From contig NZ_AWUN01000001.1 in the NCBI RefSeq assembly GCF_000499285.1, forward strand, positions 62,001 to 126,000: a stretch of DNA of 64,000 nt, read 5' to 3'. Under the pieces are notes generated by a model that searched no databases, had not been told where the DNA came from, and was given only the letters and a program-made list of their open reading frames with translations. This document shows positions 26,494 to 35,352 of this stretch, piece after piece (position 1 is the stretch's first letter; every line of letters begins with the position of its first letter). Made by a program: the position numbers and the translations under genes. The DNA is from Bifidobacterium sp. 7101 (GTDB taxonomy: Bacteria > Actinomycetota > Actinomycetes > Actinomycetales > Bifidobacteriaceae).

Positions 26494-27572
26494 GTTTAGC
26501 CGCTTCCCCCGGCACAGGACGTGGTTCCACCCCGACCATGAAGGATGTGGCCCAGGCTGCAGGAGTGTCGGTCAAGACCGTCTCCAACGTGGTCAATGAT
26601 TACGAATTCGTCTCCGAGGCCACCAGGGGCAAGGTCAACAAGGCCATAGAGGAGCTGGGCTACCGGGTCAACGTGCCGGCCAGAAACCTGCGGCTGGGCT
26701 ATACGGGGATGATTTCACTGGCCATACCGGATCTGGCTATGCCCTATTTCGCTCAGCTCTCCTCCCTGGTCATCGAGGAGGCTAAGAAGCTGGGCATGAG
26801 GGTGCTGGTGGAGCCCACCCTCTACTCGCGCGAGGGTGAAATCGAGGCCCTGCACGGCTCACAGCGATCCATGATCGACGGCCTCATCTACAGCCCGCTG
26901 GAGTTGGGCATGGACGACCTGGACCAGCTGCGGGTGGACTACCCCCTGGTGGTTGTGGGGGAGCGGATCTTCAGCGATCAATTTGATCATGTGGCGACGG
27001 AGAACGTGGAGGGTGCCAAACACGCAACCGCTTATTTGATCAACACCGGCTGCCGTCGGGTGGCGGTCATCGGCACCCACCCCGGCGAAAAGCTGGGTTC
27101 GGCCGCTCTTCGCCTGGAGGGGTACAGACAGGGCCTTGAGGAGGCCGGCCTGGACTATGATCCCCGGCTGGTGGCCCCATCGCGCATGTGGCACCGTATC
27201 GACGGGGTCAACGCCATGAACTCCCTGCTGGACCAGGGCATCGTCCCCGACGGGGTGGTGGCCTTGAACGACATGCTGGCGGCAGGGGTTCTGCATTCCA
27301 TACAAATGCACGGTATGTCGGTGCCGGACGACATCTCGGTCATCGGCTTCGACAATTCCGACGATTCCCAGTATCTGTCGCCCTCGCTGACCAGCATCTC
27401 GCCCGGGCTCAAGGCAGTGGCCAGGCTCTCGGTCCGTGTTCTCAAGGACAGGATCAACGGGGTGCAGCCGCTGAACACCAAGGAAAGCGAGCACGTCTTC
27501 CGCAAGGTATCCTCCTCGCTGGTGGTCCGCAATTCAACCCGTGCCCTGCCAGGAAACGAGATTGCCGTCTGA
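26490..27572 (+). CDS. LacI family regulator of the arabinan island
   Basis: This is a 360-residue LacI-type repressor. A helix-turn-helix spans about residues 16-40 (MKDVAQAAGVSVKTVSNVVN), followed by the hinge region RVNVPARNLR and a periplasmic-binding-protein-like effector domain (TGMISLAIPDLAMPYF, VIGFDNSDDSQYLSPSLTSI). It is coupled to the upstream GH43 gene by an ATGA overlap. Its position at the centre of the operator-bearing genes suggests it binds the TTnCAWCGTTrnAA-like sites and is induced by an arabinose-containing sugar. Direct proof of the ligand is not in the sequence. Confidence 0.93.
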   Translation: MSLAASPGTGRGSTPTMKDVAQAAGVSVKTVSNVVNDYEFVSEATRGKVNKAIEELGYRVNVPARNLRLGYTGMISLAIPDLAMPYFAQLSSLVIEEAKKLGMRVLVEPTLYSREGEIEALHGSQRSMIDGLIYSPLELGMDDLDQLRVDYPLVVVGERIFSDQFDHVATENVEGAKHATAYLINTGCRRVAVIGTHPGEKLGSAALRLEGYRQGLEEAGLDYDPRLVAPSRMWHRIDGVNAMNSLLDQGIVPDGVVALNDMLAAGVLHSIQMHGMSVPDDISVIGFDNSDDSQYLSPSLTSISPGLKAVARLSVRVLKDRINGVQPLNTKESEHVFRKVSSSLVVRNSTRALPGNEIAV

Positions 27573-27610
27573 TTGCTGATGTTCTTTTTCGTGTGTTCCT
27601 GGTTTCTTGA

Positions 27611-27631
27611 TTTCTAACGTTGTAATATACT
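27611..27631 (+). promoter_or_regulatory. Promoter and LacI-type operator of the anchored arabinanase
   Basis: TTTCTAACGTTGTAAT at 27611-27626 is the island operator, and TATACT (27626-27631) is a good -10 overlapping its end. The gene starts at 27730, giving a 5' UTR of about 90 nt. Confidence 0.6.
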
Positions 27632-27729
27632 GAAGACGTTCTCGAACGATTCGAGGTGGCATCGGCGGACCATGGAGGCCTGCCGGTCGGAGCGCAGTCG
27701 CTCCGATGCCGACATGGAAAGGTGTGAAC

Positions 27730-30573
27730 ATGCGTCATCAATCGTCATCAGGCGCAGGACGACGGAGCCGAGGAGGGGTTGCAGCGGCAGCCCTCGTGGG
27801 CATGGTACTGGCGGGCGGCACAGTCGTTTCTCCAGCATGGGCGGATCAGTCCCCAGCCGACGGCAGCGTCACAACAAGGATGTCAGCCGACCAGCCACAG
27901 CCCCTGCTCGGCTACGATTTTTCAGCCCTTGCTACAGGAGACAAGGAGGCAAAAAATACTGTCTCAGGCTCATCCTTTGGCCCGGCCCGTATCCTGGACG
28001 CCGATGGCCAGCCGACCGGGGCAGTCAAGGCCGACGACGCGCTCCTGTTCGATGGATCCACCTATGTCAAGCTTCCTGATGACATACTGAGCGGACGCGC
28101 CAGTGCCACGGTGTCCATCCGCGTGCGCAACGACCGGTTCAACGCCTCAGGCCCCTGGACCTACCTCTGGTCGCTAGGGGGGACCGGTCAGCAGGCCGTC
28201 GGCTCCTGGACCGCCTCCACCCACACCTCCCTCTACACATCCATCACTTCCAAGGCCAACGGCGAGGGCGAGACCTATCTGCCGGCATCCAAGAATCTGC
28301 CTGATGACCGCTTCTCCACGCTGACCGCCACCATCGATGGCAAGAACAATATGGTCCGGCTCTATATCAATGGTCTACAGGTGGCTGAGGGCAAGGCTAC
28401 GGTCAATCCTGCCGCCTTTGGCGACCATCATCACAACGTAATCGGCCAGTCCCGATACCCCGGCATAGGCGATGCGCTCTTCCACGGCGCAGTGCAGTCA
28501 TTCGCTGTCTATCCGCAGGCCCTGAATGCCGACCAGATCGTCGCCACCCTGCCTCCGGAGGACCTTGGGGATCTGATCGACCAGCAGGCCACATCCCTGG
28601 CGGTTCCCGCAGCCGTGGACGGTGATTTCAACCTGCCGGTCTCAACTACTGTCGCATCAGTGGGGTGGACCTCTTCGGCTCCTGGAACGGTCAGTGTCAA
28701 TGCGGCCACCGGCAGGGCCCATGTGGTCCCCGGCAAGCGGGATGTCCCAGTTACGCTGACGGCCCGGCTGCAGGCCAACAAGGTCTCGAGGTCATCCCGG
28801 GACGCTAAAGCCATCCAGCAGGACTACCGGCTTATTGTCAGGGGCACCTCCAAGGACGGTCAGAACGCCTACTCGCGCGTCTCCGTGCATGACCCTTCCG
28901 TGGTCAAGGCCGGAGGGCGCTACTACATCTTCGGCTCCCACCGGGCCTGGGCCCGCAGCACCGATCTCAAGCATTGGGAGCCCTTCACCAACAATCTGAG
29001 CCGGGATTACCAGCGCATTCTGGATCCCATCTGGAAAGCATGGCCCAAGCAGTCCTCCAATCTGGATGTGACCGGCAACATGTGGGCGCCCGAGGTCTAC
29101 TACAACGCCACCATGAAGAAGTGGTGCATGTACCTGAGCCTGAACGGGGGAGGGTTCCCCTTCCAGAAGTCGGTCATCGTCCTGCTGACTGCCGACGACA
29201 TCGAGGGGGACTGGAGCCTGGTGGGTCCGGTGGTCTACTCCGGTTTCCAGAAGTCCAATGTGGCGGCCACCGACGTTCCCAAGGTGCTGGGTCCCAATGC
29301 CGATCTGTCGCGCTATGCCAGCCTCACGGATACGGGTATCAATGCGATTGATGCCTGTGTCAAGGATGACGGTCAGGGGGGCCTGTGGATGAGTTTCGGC
29401 TCCTGGTTCGGCGGCATCTGGATGATCCGCCTGGACCCCAATACCGGGCTGCGCGACTACTCCACCACCTACCCCACCCAGGCCAACCAGTCCGACGCCT
29501 ACTACGGGCACAAACTCGCCGGAGGCTTCGGCAACTCAGGCGAAGGTACCGCCCTGGTCCATCGGGGGGACTGGTGGTATCTGATGCTTTCCTACGGCGG
29601 ACTCGGGCAGACCGGGGGCTACCAGATGCGTGAATTCCGCTCCCGTTCCATCACCGGCCCCTACCTGGATCAGAACGGCAAGCCGGCCGTCTATGGGCGC
29701 GCAATGAATGATCTGGATGCCAACCGGGGCCTGCGGATCGACTCCTCCTTCGCCCAGCCCGGGCAGGACCAGGTGCTGACCTCGCAGGGGGGCAACGCAC
29801 TGTTGATTGACGACAATCGCGTCTTTAACGTTTACCACACCCGCTTCGTGCGCGCTGAGGGCAACCTGGAAGAGCACCAGGTCCGGGTCAAGCAGATGGT
29901 GCAGACCGCTGACGGCTGGCTGGTCATGACGCCCTTCGAATACCGGGATTCGGTGGGCAGGGTCTCCTCCAGCCAGGTGGTCGGCGACTACCAGGTGGTG
30001 GTCCATGATCCGGTCCGTTACTATGCGGGATCCGGCCTGTCCAGCCCGGCCATCTACCGGTCGGTGTCGGTGAGCCTGCTGGCCGGCGGTCGGCTGGGCG
30101 GCCAGGTGAAGGGCTCCTGGACCGCGACCGGTGGCGACCTGACCATCAAGGTGGACTCGGCGGATCCGGGCACTCTGTTGCATGGCGTCTATCGGGCCAA
30201 GCTGGGCCGACAGCTTGATGAGCAGGGCCATCCGGTCGTCTTCTTCTCGGGGCTGGGCGGCGATGTCTTCACCGAGGCTGGTGCCGATGTCTCCAAGGCG
30301 GCAGGTGCCGCGGCCATCTGGGGTTCGCGTCCTCTGACCGATGCCAAGGTTCAAAAGGATGCCAATGTCGATAGCGGTCATGCGGCTGTTCCCGCCGCGA
30401 ACTCCACTCCTGCGCCTGCAGGTCGCTCCGGCAAGGGAAACAAGGGAGGCAAGGCCGGTCGTTTGCCCTTGACTGGATCGGCCCTGTCGACTCCCGTCGT
30501 TGCCGCATCGGCGGCCCTCGTCTTGGGTCTGGGAGCACTGGTGTTCACCGCCATTCGCCGAGCCCGGGGCTGA
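27730..30573 (+). CDS. LPXTG cell-wall-anchored multidomain GH43 arabinanase
   Basis: This 947-residue secreted enzyme has a signal peptide ending near SPAWA. A LamG/concanavalin-like domain (about 50-270) and an Ig-like linker domain (about 285-365, VGWTSSAPGTVSVNAATG) follow, then a GH43 propeller with SVHDPSVVKAG, DACVKDDGQGG and GNSGEGTALV. The C-terminal beta domain resembles that of the lipoprotein paralogue. The end carries LPLTG (912-916), a membrane helix and an Arg-rich tail, the sortase sorting signal. ATG 27730 has GGAAAGGTG before it. It should bind and cut arabinan on the cell wall. No sortase gene lies in the window. Confidence 0.94.
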   Translation: MRHQSSSGAGRRSRGGVAAAALVGMVLAGGTVVSPAWADQSPADGSVTTRMSADQPQPLLGYDFSALATGDKEAKNTVSGSSFGPARILDADGQPTGAVKADDALLFDGSTYVKLPDDILSGRASATVSIRVRNDRFNASGPWTYLWSLGGTGQQAVGSWTASTHTSLYTSITSKANGEGETYLPASKNLPDDRFSTLTATIDGKNNMVRLYINGLQVAEGKATVNPAAFGDHHHNVIGQSRYPGIGDALFHGAVQSFAVYPQALNADQIVATLPPEDLGDLIDQQATSLAVPAAVDGDFNLPVSTTVASVGWTSSAPGTVSVNAATGRAHVVPGKRDVPVTLTARLQANKVSRSSRDAKAIQQDYRLIVRGTSKDGQNAYSRVSVHDPSVVKAGGRYYIFGSHRAWARSTDLKHWEPFTNNLSRDYQRILDPIWKAWPKQSSNLDVTGNMWAPEVYYNATMKKWCMYLSLNGGGFPFQKSVIVLLTADDIEGDWSLVGPVVYSGFQKSNVAATDVPKVLGPNADLSRYASLTDTGINAIDACVKDDGQGGLWMSFGSWFGGIWMIRLDPNTGLRDYSTTYPTQANQSDAYYGHKLAGGFGNSGEGTALVHRGDWWYLMLSYGGLGQTGGYQMREFRSRSITGPYLDQNGKPAVYGRAMNDLDANRGLRIDSSFAQPGQDQVLTSQGGNALLIDDNRVFNVYHTRFVRAEGNLEEHQVRVKQMVQTADGWLVMTPFEYRDSVGRVSSSQVVGDYQVVVHDPVRYYAGSGLSSPAIYRSVSVSLLAGGRLGGQVKGSWTATGGDLTIKVDSADPGTLLHGVYRAKLGRQLDEQGHPVVFFSGLGGDVFTEAGADVSKAAGAAAIWGSRPLTDAKVQKDANVDSGHAAVPAANSTPAPAGRSGKGNKGGKAGRLPLTGSALSTPVVAASAALVLGLGALVFTAIRRARG
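29325..29546 (+). repeat. Inverted 222-bp near-identical GH43 segment, copy B
   Basis: This is the partner of 23241-23462 in inverted orientation, with one mismatch in 222. A further stretch of about 100 bp near 29040-29146 is also nearly identical to the paralogue near 23631-23735. Confidence 0.95.
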
Positions 30574-30594
30574 ACCCGAACACTGCCCAAACAG

Positions 30595-30629
30595 CCCTCC
30601 GCCTCCGACTTCGATCGTCCGGCGGAGGG
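30595..30629 (+). terminator. Hairpin after the anchored arabinanase
   Basis: CCCTCCGCC (30595-30603) pairs with GGCGGAGGG (30621-30629). The loop is 17 nt and no T-run follows. It lies 22 bp after the stop and is the likely end of the message. Confidence 0.5.
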
Positions 30630-30644
30630 TGGGCAGTCCGCTAA

Positions 30645-30662
30645 TATTCAACGTTGTATATT
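30645..30662 (+). promoter_or_regulatory. LacI-type operator and -10 of the GH43 gene at 30707
   Basis: TATTCAACGTTGTATA contains the perfect palindrome CAACGTTG (30649-30656), and TATATT (30657-30662) follows directly as a -10 box. Confidence 0.6.
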
Positions 30663-30706
30663 GGTCATATAGACCAGTACCTCCGTCTTCGTGATAGGAA
30701 CACATA

Positions 30707-31699
30707 ATGAGCGCATACCACAATCCCCTGGTACTCCAGCGGGCCGATCCCTGGGTCATCAGGCACAGGGACCTCTACTATTTCACCGCCTCCTACCCGG
30801 CCTATGACAGGATCATCCTGCGTGCCGCCGCCAGGCTGAATGACCTGCAGGCCGCACCTGAGCGCACTATCTGGCGCAAGCACGAGTCCGGCCCCATGAG
30901 CAAGTACATCTGGGCGCCCGAACTCCACCAGATCAATGGAGCCTGGTACATCTACTTTGCCGCTGCAGAGGAGGACTTCGGCTCTGCCGATCTGCCCACC
31001 CACCGCATGTATGTGCTGGAGAATACCAACGAAGACCCCATGGATGGCGAGTGGACCGAGAAGGGGCAGATCCAGACCCCGATCGATTCCTTCTCCCTGG
31101 ATGCCACCACAGCGGTGATCGGGGGCAGCCAGTATCTGATCTGGGCCCAGAAGGATCCGGCCATCGAGGGCAATTCCAATCTCTATATCGCTCGCATGGC
31201 CAATCCCTGGACGCTGGCCACTGATCCTGTCATGCTCTCCAAGCCCGAATATGACTGGGAATGCATTGATTTCAAGGTCAACGAGGGGCCGGCGGTCCTG
31301 CTTCACCAGGGCATGATCTACCTGACCTACTCGGCCTCGGGCACCGGGGTCCCCTATGCGGTGGGCATGCTGACAGCCCGTGAGGATGCCGACCTGCTGG
31401 ATCCGGCCTCGTGGACCAAGAGCGATCACCCTGTCTTCAAGACGGCAGAGGAGAACCATCAGTATGGCCCCGGCCACAACTGCTTCACGGTCAGCGAGGA
31501 CGGCAGCCAGGACCTGATTGTCTACCATGCCCGCAACTACACAGATATCGAAGGGGATCCCCTCTTTGATCCCAATCGCCATGCCAGGGTCGGACTGGTC
31601 ACTTGGACAGACCATGGCCCGGATTTCGGACGGCCTCTGCCGGACGATCGGTGGACCCCGACAAGCCGTCAGATCCTGCCTCCCGACGGTAGCCATTGA
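30707..31699 (+). CDS. GH43 alpha-L-arabinofuranosidase-like, cytoplasmic
   Basis: This 330-residue single-domain GH43 enzyme has no signal peptide. Key motifs are RADPWVIRH (base Asp), YIWAPELHQINGAWYIYF, SLDATTAVIGG (second Asp) and NEGPAVLLHQG (acid Glu). The start of the protein resembles exo-acting arabinofuranosidases that remove terminal arabinose. It stands alone between two operators, just upstream of the importer operon at 31929. ATG 30707 was taken; the RBS is modest (GATAGGAACACATA). It probably releases arabinose from imported oligosaccharides; a beta-xylosidase role cannot be excluded. Confidence 0.9.
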   Translation: MSAYHNPLVLQRADPWVIRHRDLYYFTASYPAYDRIILRAAARLNDLQAAPERTIWRKHESGPMSKYIWAPELHQINGAWYIYFAAAEEDFGSADLPTHRMYVLENTNEDPMDGEWTEKGQIQTPIDSFSLDATTAVIGGSQYLIWAQKDPAIEGNSNLYIARMANPWTLATDPVMLSKPEYDWECIDFKVNEGPAVLLHQGMIYLTYSASGTGVPYAVGMLTAREDADLLDPASWTKSDHPVFKTAEENHQYGPGHNCFTVSEDGSQDLIVYHARNYTDIEGDPLFDPNRHARVGLVTWTDHGPDFGRPLPDDRWTPTSRQILPPDGSH

Positions 31700-31756
31700 G
31701 CGGTACCGTCGGGCCATGCCCGACACGCTTGTACATCGTTGGAGAAGCGAGTAGTA

Positions 31757-31778
31757 TATAATTTGCAACGTTAGAAAG
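31757..31778 (+). promoter_or_regulatory. Promoter and LacI-type operator of the arabinoside importer
   Basis: TATAAT (31757-31762) is followed at once by TTTGCAACGTTAGAAAG (31762-31778), placing the operator over the transcription start. The 5' UTR is about 160 nt with no clear further structure. Confidence 0.65.
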
Positions 31779-31928
31779 ATGTCGGTTTACAAAGGCGTGG
31801 GCTACGTTCACGTATCTGGGAGCGTGACCAGGCGATGCAAGCCATTGGACCAGATGGGCAGGACATGGTTGTTCCGGTCGTCATCGGTTCCTTTGTAACC
31901 GTTGCTTGATGTCGAAAGGACAGAGACA

Positions 31929-33248
31929 ATGAAGGCAATCAGAAAGGCTGCGGTAGCCGCAATCGCGCTCGCCACGCTCAGCACCGTGGGGCTCTCGGCC
32001 TGCGGTTCCGGCAGTGGAGGCAAGGATGCCAAGGGCAAGGACGGCGTTACCAACATCGTCATGTGGCACGGATTCTCCGAGGCCGATGGCAAGACTCTGA
32101 AGAAGATCGTCGAGAACTTCAACAAGTCTCAGAAGAAGTATCACATCGACGCCCAGCTGCAGCCCTGGAGCACCATCGGCGAGACCATGGTCACCAAGGT
32201 CACCTCGGGCGACGGTCCTGACTTCGTCACCACCGGCGCCGACAACGGCCAGGGCTGGTCCATCGACGGCACCTTCCAGTGCGTGCAGGACTTCTATGAC
32301 GATCCCTCCAACGAGACCAAGAACTACCTGCCCAACGTGACCAAGCAGACCCAGTTCACCATTGATGGCAAGAAGCAGCAGTGCGCGGTCCCCATGGGCT
32401 ACGCACCCACCACCGTCTGGTACAACACCGATATGTGGAAGGCCGCCGGCCTGACCGAGCAGGACTATCCCAAGACCTGGGACCAGCTCCTGGATGTGGC
32501 CAAGAAGCTGACCAAGGGTGACGGTTCCCAGTACGGTATGGCCCTGTCCGACTCCGGATGGGCGGCCTTCATGAAGGGCAACGGCACCGGTCTATACGAC
32601 ACCAAGGGCAAGGTCACCATCAACTCCGAGCAGAACAAGGCCTTCCTGCAGAAGATGCGCGAGTTCTACAAGGGCGGTTACTCCAAGACCGGCATGGATG
32701 ACACCGCTGCACGTGAATCCTTCGAATCCGGCCAGTCGGCCATGGTCATCGTCGGCCCCTGGGAGGACCAGGCAGCCACCGACAAGGGCATCAAGCACGA
32801 TCTGTTCCCCGTGCCCAACGGAGACGGCACCTATGTCTACCCCGACGGCAAGAAGGGCTCCAACACCGGTTCCACCGGCCTGTATTGGTGGGTCACCTCG
32901 CAGGTCAAGGACGAGGCCAAGAAGAAGGGCATCTACGCCTTCTTCAAATACTACAACAACCATGACAACCAGGTCATGTGGTCTCTGGGCTCCGCCTATC
33001 CGCCGAACAACAAGACCGTGACCACCGAAGAGCTCTCCAAGCGGCCCTTGATCGCCAAGGTCTCCGAGAACACGGACAACTCCTACATCGGCATCGCCGG
33101 CCTCAAGGGTGGCTTCGGTGATATCTCGGCCACTCTGGATTCAGTGACCCAGAACACCGCCCGCACCGACGATGATATTTCCGCCTCGCTGTCCAAAGCC
33201 TCCAACAAGATCCAGAAGTATCTGGACGAGTACAAGGCTGAGGACTGA
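31929..33248 (+). CDS. Extracellular sugar-binding lipoprotein (family 1)
   Basis: This 439-residue ABC importer binding protein has a signal peptide and lipobox GLSAC (lipidated Cys25). A Gly/Ser/Lys linker is followed by NIVMWHGFSEADGKTLKKIV, the typical first lobe of MalE/UgpB-like proteins. ATG 31929 has AAAGGACAGAG upstream. It heads an operon with two permeases at 33360 and 34307. Location in the GH43 island and the shared operator make arabino-oligosaccharides the most likely ligands. Confidence 0.94.
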   Translation: MKAIRKAAVAAIALATLSTVGLSACGSGSGGKDAKGKDGVTNIVMWHGFSEADGKTLKKIVENFNKSQKKYHIDAQLQPWSTIGETMVTKVTSGDGPDFVTTGADNGQGWSIDGTFQCVQDFYDDPSNETKNYLPNVTKQTQFTIDGKKQQCAVPMGYAPTTVWYNTDMWKAAGLTEQDYPKTWDQLLDVAKKLTKGDGSQYGMALSDSGWAAFMKGNGTGLYDTKGKVTINSEQNKAFLQKMREFYKGGYSKTGMDDTAARESFESGQSAMVIVGPWEDQAATDKGIKHDLFPVPNGDGTYVYPDGKKGSNTGSTGLYWWVTSQVKDEAKKKGIYAFFKYYNNHDNQVMWSLGSAYPPNNKTVTTEELSKRPLIAKVSENTDNSYIGIAGLKGGFGDISATLDSVTQNTARTDDDISASLSKASNKIQKYLDEYKAED

Positions 33249-33359
33249 TTGACCATCCGCCCATGAGAAGCCGGTCTGGCGGCCAGTAGTGCCGTCGACC
33301 GGTCCCTCATGGCTGACCGTCGCCCGGGCCCGGTGTCCGGGCGGCACTTTGGAGTACCT

Positions 33360-34310
33360 ATGTCCATTACCACTGGGATCCCACCCGCGCAGGGCGCCGA
33401 CGCGGCCATCAAGGAGAACAAGAAAACTCTTTCCAGGCGCAATATCCGCATCGGGCTGAGCTTCATAGCCCCGGCCCTGATTGTTCTGTCGGTCTTCGTC
33501 TTCTACCCGACCATCAAGACCTTCTTCACCTCGCTGACTACAGACCGCATCAACCGTAAGGGCATCTTTGTCGGTCTGCACAATTACGCCGAGCTGTTCA
33601 CCAATGCGGACTTCTGGACAGACTTCCGCAACACGGTCATCTACGCGGTCGCCTATGCGCCGCTGGTGGTCATCGTGGCCCTGGCTTTCGCCCTGTTGCT
33701 CAACCGCAAGGACATCAAGGGGGTCGGCTTCTTCCGCACCTGCCTGTTCATGCCCTACATCATCTCGCTGACTGTGGCCTCCATCGCCTGGAGCTTCCTC
33801 CTCTCGCCCTCCCTGGGTCTTATACCCTACTGGGGCAAGATGCTCTTCGGCATCCAGCACATGGATCTGTTGGGAACCAAGTCCACGGCCCTGGCCACCA
33901 TCATCTTCATCACCGTATGGAAGAACTTCGGCTATTTCATGGTCATCTTCCTGGCCGGTCTGCAGGGGATCAATCCGGACCTGTACGAGGCCGCTTCCCT
34001 GGATGGGGCCAACGCCTGGCAGCGCTTCCTGCACATCACATTGCCTGGGTTGCTTCCCACTTTCAACTACGTGGTCATCTTCGGACTGATTGGATCCTTC
34101 CAGGTCTTCGACCAGGTCTTCATTCTGACCTCCGGAGGCCCCGACCGCGCAACGGAGACCATCGTCTACCGCATCTACACCGAGGCTTTCGGCAACGGCA
34201 AGATGGGTTACGCATCGGCCCTGTCCTATGTCCTGCTGATCATGACGCTGATCATCGGCGTTATCCAGCTGGTCTGGAACAACAAGCATGAGAAGGAGGA
34301 AATCGGATGA
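33360..34310 (+). CDS. ABC sugar transporter permease (MalF/UgpA type)
   Basis: This 316-residue six-helix permease has a cytoplasmic N-terminus of about 35 residues before the first helix (GLSFIAPALIVLSVFVFYP). The EAA loop YEAASLDGANAWQRFLHITL sits in the second half. ATG 33360, with TTTGGAG upstream, is preferred over the in-frame ATG 33309, whose extra 17 residues look unnatural. Its stop overlaps the start of the next permease by ATGA. It forms the membrane channel with the product of 34307. Confidence 0.93.
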   Translation: MSITTGIPPAQGADAAIKENKKTLSRRNIRIGLSFIAPALIVLSVFVFYPTIKTFFTSLTTDRINRKGIFVGLHNYAELFTNADFWTDFRNTVIYAVAYAPLVVIVALAFALLLNRKDIKGVGFFRTCLFMPYIISLTVASIAWSFLLSPSLGLIPYWGKMLFGIQHMDLLGTKSTALATIIFITVWKNFGYFMVIFLAGLQGINPDLYEAASLDGANAWQRFLHITLPGLLPTFNYVVIFGLIGSFQVFDQVFILTSGGPDRATETIVYRIYTEAFGNGKMGYASALSYVLLIMTLIIGVIQLVWNNKHEKEEIG

Positions 34311-35188
34311 GCCAGTCGACTCCTACCGCAATCGAGCACGATAAGCTGCTCAGGAGGGCCCATGCCCGACACATGGTGGCAAGGGTTCTGACCTACTTCC
34401 TGCTAATCCTGATGACGGTGATCATCATCTTCCCCCTGCTGATTGTGCTGATCACCTCCTTCACGCCCAACAAGCTGACCCAGACCTGGCCGCCCAAGGT
34501 GATTCCCTCCTCATTCACCTTCGACAACTACACCTCGCTCTTCCAGCGGATGCCCATCGGCAGGCAGCTGATGAACACGGTGATCTTCGCCGGGGCTGTG
34601 ACGGTCTTCTCGGTCTTCTTCGACTCCCTGGCCGCCTACGGGCTCTCCAGGATCGATTTCAAGGGGCGCGGGTTCCTGCTGGGAATCCTGATCGCCACCA
34701 TGATGATCCCTGGCATGGCCCTGTTGATCCCGGTCTACAAGCTGCTGGCAAGCATGGGTTTGGTCAACTCCTACTGGGGCATCATCATCCCCAGGCTGGC
34801 TGATGTGGGCGGCATCTTCCTGTTGCGGCAGTTCTTCATATCCCTGCCCAAGGATCTGGACAACGCGGCCCGCATCGACGGTGCAGGCGAGTTCCGCATC
34901 TTCTGGCAGATCATTCTGCCCAACGCCAAGTCCGCGGTGCTGGTGGTGACCATGTTCAACTTCATGGGCAACTGGAACGATCTGCTCTGGCCGTTGATCA
35001 TGACCAGCCGCCCGGAGACCAGGACCATCACCGCTGGTCTGGCCATGCTGACCGGGCACGGCTCCTCGGTCACACCCTATGGCGTGGTCATGGCAGGCGC
35101 CCTGATTTCGGCGCTGCCTCTGTTGATCGTCTTCTTCTTCATTCAGAAGAGCTTCGTGCAGGGCATCGCCATGACGGGCATCAAGTGA
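34307..35188 (+). CDS. ABC sugar transporter permease (MalG/UgpE type)
   Basis: This 293-residue permease has about six helices and the EAA loop KDLDNAARIDGAGEFRIFWQI followed by ILPNAKSAVL. The C-terminus ends FFFIQKSFVQGIAMTGIK, typical of MalG-like proteins. It is translationally coupled to the previous gene. The ATPase gene is not in this operon, so a shared MsmK-type ATPase elsewhere is expected. A strong terminator follows at 35261-35300. Confidence 0.94.
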   Translation: MSQSTPTAIEHDKLLRRAHARHMVARVLTYFLLILMTVIIIFPLLIVLITSFTPNKLTQTWPPKVIPSSFTFDNYTSLFQRMPIGRQLMNTVIFAGAVTVFSVFFDSLAAYGLSRIDFKGRGFLLGILIATMMIPGMALLIPVYKLLASMGLVNSYWGIIIPRLADVGGIFLLRQFFISLPKDLDNAARIDGAGEFRIFWQIILPNAKSAVLVVTMFNFMGNWNDLLWPLIMTSRPETRTITAGLAMLTGHGSSVTPYGVVMAGALISALPLLIVFFFIQKSFVQGIAMTGIK

Positions 35189-35260
35189 CCGACGAGGTCG
35201 ACATAATCGGCACCAGGTACAGGGCCCATTGAGGGGTGGGTCGCTTTGCTTGGTGCCCGA

Positions 35261-35300
35261 GGGGCCGATGGGGGATGATCAACCTCCATCGGCCCCTTGT
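35261..35300 (+). terminator. Rho-independent terminator of the importer operon
   Basis: GGGGCCGATGG (35261-35271) pairs perfectly with CCATCGGCCCC (35286-35296), and TTGTT follows. It ends the arabinan island. Confidence 0.85.
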
Positions 35301-35352
35301 TCGTACTGGATTTAGACTGGGCTGGTGAGCGTCGCGGGCGGGGAGGTCAGGC

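Noticed and set aside
31731-31744. GTACATCGTTGGAG as an extra LacI operator before the importer at 31929
   Set aside because: Right arm does not match; a better site is only 30 bp downstream. It could be an auxiliary site but evidence is weak.
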